Positions 8,042-16,684 of a DNA stretch of 64,000 nt are shown in pieces; within the stretch, counting starts at the first letter, position 1, and every line of letters starts with the position of its first letter. The translations under genes were made by a program, and so were the position numbers. Source of the stretch: Amorphoplanes friuliensis DSM 7358 (GTDB lineage Bacteria; Actinomycetota; Actinomycetes; Mycobacteriales; Micromonosporaceae); the NCBI RefSeq assembly GCF_000494755.1, contig NC_022657.1, positions 6,540,001 to 6,604,000 on the forward strand, read 5' to 3'. The notes beneath the pieces were generated by a model that had not been told where the DNA came from, did no database searches, and saw only the letters and a program-made list of their open reading frames with translations.

Positions 8042-8470
8042 ATGCACAAGCAACGCACTGTCCGGGTCGCCGTGGTCGTGCTGGCGGCGATGACCGCGTT
8101 CGGCTGCAGCGGCGGGTCCGACGACAAGTCCGGCGGGGCGTCGAGCCAGGAGAAGCCGGTCGCTGCCGCGCCGGTCGCGCCGGCCCCGAGCCGGGTTGCG
8201 CCCTCGACCTTCGGCGAAGGTCCGGCCTCGGCAGCGCCGGCCGCCAAAGCGCCGAAGCTCATCAAGCTGCCCAAGGTGGCCGGGGAGAACGCCGCGATCG
8301 CCGAGGATCAGCTGCGCCGGCTGGGCTTCACCAACATCCGCCTGAACTCGTCCGGTGGCGGCAAGGTCGGCGAGCGGACCGCGGAGTGGACCGTCAAGAA
8401 GGTGTCGCCGAAGGCCGGCAAGAAGCTCAAGGCGGGCGCGCTCATCGTGCTGACCTGCACCAGGATCTGA
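8042..8470 (+). CDS. PASTA-like lipoprotein
   Basis: A 142-aa secreted lipoprotein. The signal peptide ends in a lipobox, TAFGC, with the acylated Cys at residue 22. A Ser/Ala/Pro-rich spacer follows to about residue 66, then one PASTA-like domain: LPKVAGENAAIAEDQLRRLG, then FTNIRLNS, and VKKVSPKAGKKLKAGALIVL. PASTA domains bind muropeptides or beta-lactams in other proteins; here a cell-envelope sensor or binding role is inferred. The 243-bp gap upstream (7799-8041) is very GC-rich with short CGGCCCGACC-type repeats and no supported gene. Confidence 0.8.
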   Translation: MHKQRTVRVAVVVLAAMTAFGCSGGSDDKSGGASSQEKPVAAAPVAPAPSRVAPSTFGEGPASAAPAAKAPKLIKLPKVAGENAAIAEDQLRRLGFTNIRLNSSGGGKVGERTAEWTVKKVSPKAGKKLKAGALIVLTCTRI

Positions 8471-8519
8471 GCAGCCGGGTCCCGGACAGGCCTCACGGCG
8501 GCTGTGCTTCGCTGGACGG

Positions 8520-9125
8520 GTGACCTATCCCTGGCTCGAGGCGCCGGCGGTGGCCGTCGCGGACACCGCCCGGACCCTGCTCGGCTGGCTGCTGACCGCG
8601 AACGGAGTCACCGTGCGGCTCACCGAGGTCGAGGCGTACAGCGGGCTCGGCGCGGACCCGGCCAGCCATGCCCACCGGGGCCGGACCAGCCGCAACGAGG
8701 TGATGTTCGGCCCGGCCGGGAGGCTGTACGTCTATCAGATCTACGGCATGTACCAGTGCCTGAACGTGGTCTGCGGTGAGGAGGGCGTCGCCGCGGCTGT
8801 GCTGCTGCGCGCCGGTGAGGTGGTCGACGGGGTCGGCCTGGCGCGTACCCGGCGGCCGGGGGCGAAGAAGGACCGTGACCTGGCGTCGGGCCCGGCGAAG
8901 CTGACGCAGGTGCTCGGGCTGGACAAGTCGGCGTACGGCACGTCGGTGGTCGACGGCAGCGGGCCGCTGACGATCACCCCGCCGGCGGATCCGGTGCCGG
9001 ACGGGCTGATCGAGGCCGGCCCGCGGGTCGGTGTGACCTCGGCCCACGACGTGGCCTGGCGTTTCTGGATCAAGGGCGACCCGACCGTCAGCGTCTACCG
9101 CCGCCACACGCCCCGGCGTGGGTAA
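8520..9125 (+). CDS. DNA-3-methyladenine glycosylase (MPG/AAG family)
   Basis: A 201-aa enzyme of the Aag/MPG fold that excises alkylated purines in base-excision repair. Family landmarks are RLTEVEAYSG (catalytic Glu), ASHAHRGRTSRNEVMFGPAG, YVYQIYGMYQCLNVVC and the late LASGPAKLTQVLG. The length fits the bacterial family. GTG start at 8520, 49 bp after the PASTA-like lipoprotein gene. It appears monocistronic. Confidence 0.93.
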   Translation: MTYPWLEAPAVAVADTARTLLGWLLTANGVTVRLTEVEAYSGLGADPASHAHRGRTSRNEVMFGPAGRLYVYQIYGMYQCLNVVCGEEGVAAAVLLRAGEVVDGVGLARTRRPGAKKDRDLASGPAKLTQVLGLDKSAYGTSVVDGSGPLTITPPADPVPDGLIEAGPRVGVTSAHDVAWRFWIKGDPTVSVYRRHTPRRG

Positions 9126-9176
9126 AACGCCGGATCCGGCCCCGGCGGGCCGGGCCGGGAGCTAACGTCCTGCCTG

Positions 9177-9683
9177 GTGATCTCACGTCGGATGTTGCTG
9201 CTGCTGGACGTCATGTGTGCCGCCGGTGTCCTGTTCTCGGCCGTGCTGATCGGCGGGTTGCTCGCCGGGACACGCCTGCTCCCGACCGCTGTGGCCATCA
9301 TCGTGACCATGGTGCTGGTCCTGCCCGGATTCACGGCCGGTGTGATCACCAACCGCCGGACCGTACGCGGACGGCAGCCGCAGAGCGGGTGGGTGCGCTC
9401 GGTGTGGTCGCCGCCCGAGCTGCCGCGCTGGGGGATCGTGGTGACGGGTCTGGTCTTCCTGGCCTTCTGGGCCGCGGGGATGAGCGCGTTCACCGGACTC
9501 AGCCAGGATGATCTGCCTCCGGGTGACACCGCGGCGCAGGAGCGGCAGGTCAGCCATCAGCAGCGGTTCGGGCTCGGTGTGCTCGGCGGCATCGGCACCG
9601 GGGGCACAGCGCTGGCCGCCGGTGCGCTGGTGCGCAACAGGCGCTCGGTGCGGACCGGGGAGCGGCAGATGGCTGCCCGGTAA
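9177..9683 (+). CDS. Integral membrane protein of unknown function
   Basis: A 168-aa protein with predicted helices near residues 7-30, 34-58, 84-106 and a weaker one near 130-150 (GVLGGIGTGGTALAAGALV). No conserved functional motif is recognised. GTG start at 9177. It lies between the DNA glycosylase gene and a secreted-protein gene, all on the plus strand but with gaps of 51 and 81 bp, so co-transcription is possible but unproven. Confidence 0.6.
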   Translation: MISRRMLLLLDVMCAAGVLFSAVLIGGLLAGTRLLPTAVAIIVTMVLVLPGFTAGVITNRRTVRGRQPQSGWVRSVWSPPELPRWGIVVTGLVFLAFWAAGMSAFTGLSQDDLPPGDTAAQERQVSHQQRFGLGVLGGIGTGGTALAAGALVRNRRSVRTGERQMAAR

Positions 9684-9764
9684 GGGGACAGCGGCCGCCC
9701 GGGCGATCTTGTTAGCATCGCTCGCCCTCACGAAGCGGGGGCGTGAGAGCTCAGGAGCGCACGA

Positions 9765-11312
9765 GTGCGACGAACCCCCTTGATGTTGCTGGCCGCGGTC
9801 GCCCTGGTGCCCGCCACGATCTGGACAACCACCGCGTCGGCCTCGGCGGCGAGCGGCTCGCTGACGGTCACCACGTACGACCGGACGGGCGCCAAGGTGA
9901 GCACGCCCTTGAGCCTGACCAACATCGCCACCAACACCGACTACACCGCGACCAGCGGCAAGGCGAAGTCGCTGCCCAAGGGCACGTACACGGTGGTGGC
10001 CGCGATCACGACGCGGCGGGACTCGTCCGACACCGTCGGTGCGCGGGTGCTGAAGGTCGGCTCGGGCAAGACGACAACGACGATCGACGCGCGGGCGGGC
10101 AAGGCGTTGAAGATGTCGCTCGACAAGCCGCCGGCCGGTCAGAACCAGGAGCTGCGGGCGCGGATCTGCGGCGGTGACACGTTCTCCTCGCAGGTCGAGG
10201 TCTACAACAGCCCCGGGAAGATCTTCGTCATCCCGAACAAGTCGAAGCACCTGCGGTCGGCGTTCGCGGCGTCGTGGAGCGGGCAGGGCAGCGAGTCCTG
10301 GATCGTCACCTCGTCGTCGACGACCGTGCCGAGCAGCCTGACCAAGTCGTTCAAGCGCTCGTCGCTGGCCAACCTCACGGCGTGGGCGCGCAACGGCCCG
10401 TCGGCCGGGCTCGAGACCAGCATCATGCTGCAGGCCGGCGGCGACCAGTGCCGCACCGACCTGTCGTTCGGCATCTACCAGGAGAACACCCCGTTCACCT
10501 TCAAGACGCACGTCAGCCCCGGTTCGTGGCTGGTGCGGGCGGACACCTGGGGCCGGCTGAACAACGGCGAGAGCACCACGCTGGGTTTCCAGTGGGCACA
10601 GCGCACGTTCACCGCCGGCAAGTCGTACACGCAGACGTTCTTCCGCTCGGCCTGGGGCCCGGCGTACAACGTGCCGCGGGTCAGCGGTGGTCACCTGAGC
10701 TTCGACACCACCTCGATGTTCGTGGACCCGAGCTTCGGCTCGCAGTACTACCCGCAGAGCGAGGCCAGCGAGAAGTCGCTCGTGACGCTGAGCCTCAAGG
10801 GCAAGGTGCTCAAGAAGCAGAGCCGCACCGACTGGGGCAGCATCGACACGGCCTGGTTCGAGAAGAAGATCACCAAGAAGGGCTGGTACCTGCTGACGGT
10901 CAGCGCCCAGCGGTACCGGCCGGGTCTGAAGTACCCCTCGGGGCTGCTGTCGGACAGGACCGGGGTCTGGTTCTCCTTCTACGCCGACCCGAAGAAGAAC
11001 AAGACCGCGTCGGTGCTGCTGCCGCGGATGAACCCGGCGGGCCTCGACATCTGGAACCGCGCCAAGCCCGGCAGCAGCACCACCGTGGACATCAAGCTGC
11101 AGGGCAAGGCGATCCCGAAGTCGGTCACGGCCAAGGCGTCCTTCGACGGCGGCAAGACCTGGAAGTCCGTACCGGTGAAGAAGTCCGGCAGTGCCTGGAA
11201 GGCGACGGTGAAGAACCCGGGCTCGGGGGTGGTCGCCCTCAAGACGCAGACCCAGGACAAGGGTGGCAACAAGACCGAGGTGACGATCTACCGGGCGTAC
11301 CGGATCGGCTGA
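9765..11312 (+). CDS. Secreted protein, 515 aa, unknown function
   Basis: It starts with a typical signal peptide (RRTPLMLLAAVALVPATIWT, cleavage near ASA-ASA at residues 25-30). The mature part is Ser/Thr/Lys-rich and beta-strand-rich, with several Ig-like or prealbumin-like stretches such as GSLTVTTYDRTGAKV near the N-terminus and VTAKASFDGGKTWKSVPVKK near the C-terminus. That last stretch resembles the beta-sandwich repeats found after subtilases and other exported enzymes. No catalytic domain is seen. GTG start at 9765 with CAGGAG 7 nt upstream. Confidence 0.65.
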   Translation: MRRTPLMLLAAVALVPATIWTTTASASAASGSLTVTTYDRTGAKVSTPLSLTNIATNTDYTATSGKAKSLPKGTYTVVAAITTRRDSSDTVGARVLKVGSGKTTTTIDARAGKALKMSLDKPPAGQNQELRARICGGDTFSSQVEVYNSPGKIFVIPNKSKHLRSAFAASWSGQGSESWIVTSSSTTVPSSLTKSFKRSSLANLTAWARNGPSAGLETSIMLQAGGDQCRTDLSFGIYQENTPFTFKTHVSPGSWLVRADTWGRLNNGESTTLGFQWAQRTFTAGKSYTQTFFRSAWGPAYNVPRVSGGHLSFDTTSMFVDPSFGSQYYPQSEASEKSLVTLSLKGKVLKKQSRTDWGSIDTAWFEKKITKKGWYLLTVSAQRYRPGLKYPSGLLSDRTGVWFSFYADPKKNKTASVLLPRMNPAGLDIWNRAKPGSSTTVDIKLQGKAIPKSVTAKASFDGGKTWKSVPVKKSGSAWKATVKNPGSGVVALKTQTQDKGGNKTEVTIYRAYRIG

Positions 11313-11379
11313 GACCGGTGCGTGGTCTTCGTATTGACAACTAGTGACATTGGCGTGCTTCTATAAGCAGCGCTCTTTT

Positions 11380-11393
11380 TGACATCGTTGTCA
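11380..11393. promoter_or_regulatory. Palindrome upstream of the GH92 gene
   Basis: TGACA-TCGT-TGTCA is a perfect inverted repeat 20 bp before the mannosidase ATG. Upstream are TTGACA (11334-11339), a second TGACA at 11345-11349 and TATAAG (11362-11367). The 22-bp gap between the TTGACA and TATAAG hexamers is longer than ideal, so the promoter call is weak. The palindrome may be an operator for a sugar-responsive repressor. Confidence 0.35.
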
Positions 11394-11413
11394 CCACGAA
11401 GGGACGGCACCTT

Positions 11414-14400
11414 ATGCTCCGTACCCTCGCCGCGGCGGTCGTCCTCGCCGCCGCGGCACTCTCGGTTCCGCAGGCCGCGCAGGCGGCCGCCGATCTCGAC
11501 CTGGTCCAGTACGTCAATCCGCTCGTCGGCACCGACGACAGCAACTCCCCCAACCCCGTCGGCGGCGGCGCGGGCGGCAGCACCTTCCCCGGTGCCACGG
11601 TGCCGTTCGGGATGGTGCAGTTCAGCCCTGACACCCCGACCGCGTCACCCTCCGGATACCGCGACCGCGACCGGACGATCGAGTCGTTCAGCCTGACCCA
11701 CTTCAACGGCGCCGGCTGCCCCAACAACGAGGACATCCCGATCCTGCCGATCACCGGCAACCTCGGCGCCTCGCCCGGTTCCAGCTGGACCAGTTACGCG
11801 TCCGCGTACACCAAGACCAACGAGACCGCGACGGCCGGTTACTACCGCAACCGGCTCGACAAGTACGGCGTCGACGCGGAACTGAGCGCCACCAAGCGCA
11901 CCGGCGCGCTGAAGCTGACCTACCCGGCGAGCACGACCGCCCGGGTGCTGATCAACGCCAGCCGCTCCGCCACCGGCGACCGCGACGGCAACGTCACCAT
12001 CAGCGGCAACCGCGTCTGGGGCGAGCACACCGCGGGCGGCTTCTGCGGCGGCAAGACGTTCAAGATGTACTACTCGATCCAGTTCGACCGGACCCCGACC
12101 GGCTTCGGCACCTTCAAGGCCGGGACCGTGAGCGCCGGCTCGGCGACCACCAGCGGCACCAGCACCGGCGCCTACGTCACCTTCGACACCACGTCGAACG
12201 CGGTCGTGAACGCCACGGTCGGCATCTCCTTCGTCAGCGTGGCCAACGCGCAGAACAACGCCACCGCCGAGACCGCGGCCTTCGCGACCGTGCGCAGCAA
12301 CGCCGCCGCCGCATGGAACACCGCCCTGAACCGCATCCAGGTCAGCGGTGGCGGCGCCACCGACCTGCAGAAGTTCTACACCGCGCTCTACCACGTGCTG
12401 CAGAACCCGAACCTGTCCAGCGACACCAACGGCGAGTACCGCGGCTTCGACAACGCCGTGCACACCGCCGCGCACCCGGTCTACCAGAACTACTCCGGCT
12501 GGGACATCTACCGGTCGTGGGCGGCGCTGGTCGCCCTGATAGCGCCGGACGTCATGAGCGACATCATGAAGTCGATGGTCCTCGACGGTCAGCAGGGCGG
12601 GCTGCTGCCCAAGTGGTCGCACCAGACGGTCGAGGACTTCGTCATGCCCGGCGACCCCGGGCCGATCATCGTGGCCAGCGCGTACGCGTTCGGCGTGCGC
12701 GGCTTCGACACCGCCGCCGCGCTGACGCTGATGAAAAAGAGCGGCAGTGGCGGCTCGACGCAGGGTGTCGTGCTGCGCGGCAACCAGAACGTCTACCAGA
12801 CCAGCCGTTTCATCCCCGGCAACCCCAGCGAGACCCTCGAGTACGCGGCCTCGGACTTCGCCATCGCCCAGTTCGCCGGTGCGCTCGGTGACACCGCCGC
12901 CCGGGACACGTACGCGGGCCGCTCGCAGTACTGGCGCAGCCTGTTCAACGGTGAATCGGCGTACCTGCACACCCGCGACAGCGGCGGGGGCTGGTCGGCA
13001 GGACTGAACCCGGCGCAGGAGAGCCCGTACGTCGAGGGCAACGCCGCGCAGTACTCGTGGATGGTCCCGCACAACCTCGGCGCGCTGATCACGCTGATGG
13101 GTGGCCCGGCCACGGCGGTCCAGCGGCTCGACCACCACTTCACCGAGCTCAACGGCGGGCTGAGCCGGCCGTACTTCTACATCGGCAACGAGCCCGAGCA
13201 CAACGTGCCGTGGACGTACAACGCCGCGCGCAAGCCGGCCGGTGCCAGTGACGCGGTGCGGCGCATCATGGCCGAGTCGTTCACCACCGGCGCCGGCGGG
13301 CTGCCCGGCAACGACGACCTCGGCGCCACCTCGGCCTGGTTCGTCTGGTCGGCGCTCGGTTTCTACCCGGTGACACCGGGTGCAGACACTCTGGCCGTCC
13401 ATGGTGGACTGTTTCCGAGTGCTCTCATCCAGCGGGCACCCGGCAACATCACGATCACCGGTGGCAGCGCGACCAACCGGTACGTGCAGTCACTGTCGAT
13501 CGGGGGCACCTCGACCACGAAGAGCTACCTGCGGTACGCCGACATCGCCGCCGGCGGCACCGTGGCGTTCACGATGGGCGGCAGTCCGTCGGCGTGGGGC
13601 ACGGGCGCTGCGGACGTACCCCCGAGTTTTGCCGCGGGCGCGACCCAGCCGGCACCGGAACCGGATCTCGGGGCCAACCTGGCCCAGGGCCGCACCGTGA
13701 CCGGATCCACGGCCTGCGGGAGCGCGGAAGCCCCGGCCAAGGCGGTCGACGGGGTGCTCACCGGCAACAGCAAGTGGTGCTCGAGCACGGCACCGCGGCA
13801 GCTGCAGGTCGACCTCGGCTCGGCCCGCACGGTGTCGTCGTTCGTGGTCAAGCACGCGGGTCTGGCCGGCGAGAGCACGAACTGGAACACCGGCGCGTTC
13901 ACGATCGCGACCAGCACCGACGGCACGACCTGGTCGAACGCCGTCACGGTCACCGGCTCGAAGAGCAGCCGCACCTACAACCCGATCGCCGCACGCACCG
14001 CCCGGTACGTGCGCTTCGAGACCAGCCAGCCGGCGAACGACACGAACGCCGCGGCCCGGATCTACGAGCTGGAGGTCTACGGCAGCAGCAGCGCACCGGC
14101 CGACCTGGCGCTGAACCGCCCGGCCACCGCCGACTCGTCCTGCGGGGCCAACGAGGCGCCGGCCAAGGCGTTCAACGGCAGCTGGCTGGGCGGCTGGAAC
14201 GACAAGTGGTGCTCGCAGGGCGCGACCAAGTGGGTGCAGACCGACCTCGGCACGCGCCAGCGTGTCAGCTCCGTGGTGATCCGCCACGCGGGTGCCGGCG
14301 GCGAGACCCCGTCGTGGAACACCCGCGACCTCGACATCCAGACCTCGGATGACGGGGCGACCTGGACCACCCGGTCCCAGGTCCGGGGCAACACCGCCGA

Positions 14401-14512
14401 CTCGACGACCACGGCGGTGAACGTGGACGCCCGCTACGTCCGTATCACCGTCGTGACACCGGCCCAGGACGGCAACACGGCGGCACGCCTCTACGAGGTG
14501 CTGGTCCAGTAG
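11414..14512 (+). CDS. Secreted GH92 alpha-mannosidase with two C-terminal discoidin (F5/8C, CBM32-like) domains
   Basis: A 1032-aa exported glycoside hydrolase. The signal peptide covers about residues 1-26. The GH92 catalytic region runs to about residue 745. It starts VQYVNPLVGTDDSNSPNPVG, which is the GH92 N-terminal hallmark, and contains GWDIYRSWAAL, SQYWRSLFN and the conserved GNEPEHNVPWTYN (Glu593/Glu595 region, general-acid loop of GH92 exo-alpha-mannosidases). It also has NDDLGATSAWFVWSALGFYP. Two similar ~130-residue discoidin modules follow (about 755-890 and 895-1030), each with the pattern AxAxDG/NG...W-C-S...Q-V-D-L-G. The enzyme probably trims fungal or yeast mannan. It is followed by a strong terminator. 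Confidence 0.92.
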   Translation: MLRTLAAAVVLAAAALSVPQAAQAAADLDLVQYVNPLVGTDDSNSPNPVGGGAGGSTFPGATVPFGMVQFSPDTPTASPSGYRDRDRTIESFSLTHFNGAGCPNNEDIPILPITGNLGASPGSSWTSYASAYTKTNETATAGYYRNRLDKYGVDAELSATKRTGALKLTYPASTTARVLINASRSATGDRDGNVTISGNRVWGEHTAGGFCGGKTFKMYYSIQFDRTPTGFGTFKAGTVSAGSATTSGTSTGAYVTFDTTSNAVVNATVGISFVSVANAQNNATAETAAFATVRSNAAAAWNTALNRIQVSGGGATDLQKFYTALYHVLQNPNLSSDTNGEYRGFDNAVHTAAHPVYQNYSGWDIYRSWAALVALIAPDVMSDIMKSMVLDGQQGGLLPKWSHQTVEDFVMPGDPGPIIVASAYAFGVRGFDTAAALTLMKKSGSGGSTQGVVLRGNQNVYQTSRFIPGNPSETLEYAASDFAIAQFAGALGDTAARDTYAGRSQYWRSLFNGESAYLHTRDSGGGWSAGLNPAQESPYVEGNAAQYSWMVPHNLGALITLMGGPATAVQRLDHHFTELNGGLSRPYFYIGNEPEHNVPWTYNAARKPAGASDAVRRIMAESFTTGAGGLPGNDDLGATSAWFVWSALGFYPVTPGADTLAVHGGLFPSALIQRAPGNITITGGSATNRYVQSLSIGGTSTTKSYLRYADIAAGGTVAFTMGGSPSAWGTGAADVPPSFAAGATQPAPEPDLGANLAQGRTVTGSTACGSAEAPAKAVDGVLTGNSKWCSSTAPRQLQVDLGSARTVSSFVVKHAGLAGESTNWNTGAFTIATSTDGTTWSNAVTVTGSKSSRTYNPIAARTARYVRFETSQPANDTNAAARIYELEVYGSSSAPADLALNRPATADSSCGANEAPAKAFNGSWLGGWNDKWCSQGATKWVQTDLGTRQRVSSVVIRHAGAGGETPSWNTRDLDIQTSDDGATWTTRSQVRGNTADSTTTAVNVDARYVRITVVTPAQDGNTAARLYEVLVQ

Positions 14513-14517
14513 AAACC

Positions 14518-14556
14518 CCCGGGGTGGGAGTCGGGTCCCGCGATTCCCACCCCGGG
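14518..14556 (+). terminator. Strong hairpin terminator after the GH92 gene
   Basis: A perfect 12-bp inverted repeat, CCCGGGGTGGGA (14518-14529) and TCCCACCCCGGG (14545-14556), with a 15-nt loop, begins 6 bp after the GH92 stop. There is no U-run, as is usual in GC-rich actinobacteria. Confidence 0.75.
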
Positions 14557-14592
14557 CCACCGCCGGCACACCCGGCAGGCAGACTGCAGGGC

Positions 14593-14958
14593 ATGAGTGG
14601 CAAGGTGCCGGCGGCCCGGCAGGAACTGATCACCGGCTTCTACGCCGCCTTCAACCGGCGTGACCTGGACGCGTTGCTCGGCGCGCTGACCGCCGATGTG
14701 GTGTGGCCCGACGGCAGCAAGGGCGGCTCGCTCTCCGGCACCGACGAGGTCCGCGACCACTGGACCCGCCAGTGGGCGCAGAGCAACCCGTCGTTCGTGC
14801 CCACCGGCTTCCGCCCCGAGAAGGACGGCCGCGTCGCCGTGCTGGTTCGTCAGGTCGTCAAGGACAAGGCCGGCGCGACGCTCAGCGAGGGCCAGGTCAT
14901 CCACGTCTACCGCTTCGCCGAGGACCTGGTCTCGGAGATGGAGATCCGCGAGATCTGA
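14593..14958 (+). CDS. NTF2-like / SnoaL-like protein
   Basis: A 121-aa single-domain protein of the nuclear transport factor 2-like fold. The pattern ARQELITGFYAAFNRRDLDA with LLGALTADVVWPD, then G-T-D-E-V-R-D-H-W and the final strand VIHVYRFAEDLVSEMEIREI, is typical. The fold covers ketosteroid-isomerase-like enzymes, polyketide cyclases and simple binding proteins, so no reaction is assigned. ATG at 14593. It is convergent with the NAD(P)H-hydrate dehydratase gene (6 bp gap). Confidence 0.75.
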   Translation: MSGKVPAARQELITGFYAAFNRRDLDALLGALTADVVWPDGSKGGSLSGTDEVRDHWTRQWAQSNPSFVPTGFRPEKDGRVAVLVRQVVKDKAGATLSEGQVIHVYRFAEDLVSEMEIREI

Positions 14959-14964
14959 ACGGCG

Positions 14965-15810
14965 TCAGACCGTCGCGATCGTGGACGCCACCTCGTCGAC
15001 CAGCTCGCGGGCCAGGAAACCCGTGCGGCCGTGGCGCGGGGCCAGCCGCTGACCGCTGACCGCGTGCGCGAAGGCGCCCCAGCACGCCGCCTGGGCCGGT
15101 TCGGCGCCGCGGCCCAGCAGACCGGCGACGATGCCCGCGCGGACGTCACCGCTGCCGGAGGTGCCCAGGCCGGCGTCGCCGCTCTCCTCGCGCCACGCGC
15201 GTCCGTCCGGCGCCGCGATGTGGCCGAAAAGGCTCACCGTGGCGGCGTACCGGTCGGACAGCTCGCGGGCCTCGGCGGCCAGGTCGTCGCTCGGCTCGCG
15301 GCCCAGCAGATGCTCGGCCTCGGTGACGTTCGGCGTCAGGACAAAACCCTGCGAGCGGCCGGCCAGCAGATCCGGCTCCTTGCTCAGAGCGCCCAGCGCG
15401 TACGCGTCCAGCACGATCGCCGTGTCCTTGGCCGCCACGTCCAGCACCCGGTGCAGCAGCCGGGCGGTGCCCTCGATGTCGTTGAGGCCCGGCCCGACCG
15501 CCACGACGTCGGCCTCACCCGCCAGCCGCGACAGCTCGTCCTCGTTCTCGGGCAGGCCGATCACCAGTGCCTCGGGGACGGCGATGCTCAGCGCGGACGC
15601 GGTCGACGACTCGACGGCCAGCTGCAGGCGCCCGGCCCCGGCCCGCAGCGCGCCGACACCGGCGAGCAGCGCGGCGCCGGGGGTGAAACGGGACCCGCCG
15701 ACGACCAGGACCGTGCCGCGGGCCAGCTTGCCGCCCTGCGGGTTCGGCAGCGGCCAGTCCCGCAGCAGCTGCGGTGTGATGACCCGTTCGGTCTCAGACG
15801 GGCTCGGCAT
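14965..15810 (-). CDS. nnrD: ADP-dependent NAD(P)H-hydrate dehydratase (YjeF C-terminal type)
   Basis: A 281-aa ribokinase-like enzyme that repairs hydrated NAD(P)H. Landmarks are KLARGTVLVVGGSRFTPGA, AGAGRLQLAV, VAVGPGLND, TPNVTEAEHLLG (family T-P-[HN]-x-x-E) and the C-terminal GTSGSGDVRAGIVAGLLGRG, an anion-hole GxGD motif. The epimerase half (NnrE) is not fused, so this is the single-domain form. The ATG at 15810 has AGGAGG upstream. The gene overlaps the upstream histidine-phosphatase gene by 17 bp, so the two are translationally linked. Confidence 0.9.
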   Translation of the reverse strand: MPSPSETERVITPQLLRDWPLPNPQGGKLARGTVLVVGGSRFTPGAALLAGVGALRAGAGRLQLAVESSTASALSIAVPEALVIGLPENEDELSRLAGEADVVAVGPGLNDIEGTARLLHRVLDVAAKDTAIVLDAYALGALSKEPDLLAGRSQGFVLTPNVTEAEHLLGREPSDDLAAEARELSDRYAATVSLFGHIAAPDGRAWREESGDAGLGTSGSGDVRAGIVAGLLGRGAEPAQAACWGAFAHAVSGQRLAPRHGRTGFLARELVDEVASTIATV

Positions 15811-16522
15811 TGACTTCCTCCTGCTTGGTGGGCGGGGCCCCCTGCTCGTGCAGGTGGGCGACCGCGTTGAACATCTCCGGGTGCAGCACCCCGCCGGTGC
15901 GGCGCCAGGAGCTGATCGAGCAGTTCGCCATCGTGGTGGCGTGGGCGATCTCCATCAGCTGCGCCTCGCTGAGCGACTCGGCCAGGTAGCGCACCAGCAG
16001 CACCGTCGCCTCGTGGCCGAAGAGCAGCACCCGGCCGCCGGGGTGGTCCTGGCGGATCTCGCGCAGCACGGCGCGCAGGCGCAGCAGGACGTCGGCCCAG
16101 GACTCGCCGCCCGGCGGGCGGTAGTAGAACTTCCCGAGCCGGGCCCGGCGCGCGAACTCGTCCGGCAGGCGGGTGCGCACCCCGTGGCCGGTCAGCAGGT
16201 CGAGGACCCCCAGCTCGCGGTCACGCAGTCGCTCGTCGACGACCGCGGTGATGCCGGTGCCCTCCAGGGCCAGTTCGGCGGTCTGCCGGGTCCGCAGGTA
16301 CGGCGAGACGACGGCGATCGTGGGGCGCTGCCCGGCGGGCCGGTCCGCGAGCCACTGCCCGACGGCCCGGGCCTGGTCACGGCCGGTTTCCGAGAGCGGC
16401 ACGTCGGCGTCACGCTCCGGGATGTCGATCGCCTCGAGGCCCTCGGTCTCCGCCTCCTGGGCGATCACGTTGCCGGTGCTCTGCCCGTGCCGCACGATCC
16501 CCAGCCATTCCAGTTCATCCAC
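15794..16522 (-). CDS. Histidine phosphatase (phosphoglycerate-mutase superfamily)
   Basis: A 242-aa protein of the branch-1 histidine phosphatase fold. The catalytic RHG motif is in LGIVRHGQSTGN, followed by VPLSETGRDQARAVG, SPYLRTRQTAEL, RDRELG and the second catalytic His in LLFGHEATVLLVRYL. The substrate could be a phosphosugar or a broader phosphate ester; context gives no answer. I prefer the GTG at 16522 (VDELEWLGIVRHG). A TTG at 16579 would add 19 residues. It overlaps nnrD by 17 bp. Confidence 0.85.
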   Translation of the reverse strand: MDELEWLGIVRHGQSTGNVIAQEAETEGLEAIDIPERDADVPLSETGRDQARAVGQWLADRPAGQRPTIAVVSPYLRTRQTAELALEGTGITAVVDERLRDRELGVLDLLTGHGVRTRLPDEFARRARLGKFYYRPPGGESWADVLLRLRAVLREIRQDHPGGRVLLFGHEATVLLVRYLAESLSEAQLMEIAHATTMANCSISSWRRTGGVLHPEMFNAVAHLHEQGAPPTKQEEVNAEPV

Positions 16523-16627
16523 GCGGTGCTCATACCCGGGTGCCGCGACGGGTAACGCCGCGTGCGTGATTTGTCCCAATCAACCGGCCGAGACCGCGCC
16601 GGATCGGGGCCCAGCGCGTTATGAGGA

Positions 16628-16652
16628 TGGCCGGACCTCAGCGGTCCGGCCA
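16628..16652. other. Perfect 10-bp hairpin in the divergent 5' region of the DivIVA-like gene
   Basis: TGGCCGGACC (16628-16637) and GGTCCGGCCA (16643-16652) with a TCAGC loop form a very stable stem 32 bp before the GTG of the coiled-coil gene. It lies upstream of both divergent genes, where a terminator is not expected for either coding region. It could be a leader attenuator, an mRNA-stabilising 5' stem or an insulator between promoters. Confidence 0.5.
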
Positions 16653-16684
16653 CGACGCTCATTGACACGAACTGGAGGTCTCCC

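Noticed and set aside
11645..13402. Long minus-strand ORF (585 aa) inside the GH92 gene
   Set aside because: It is an antisense shadow caused by high GC at third positions. The plus-strand frame matches GH92 along its whole length.
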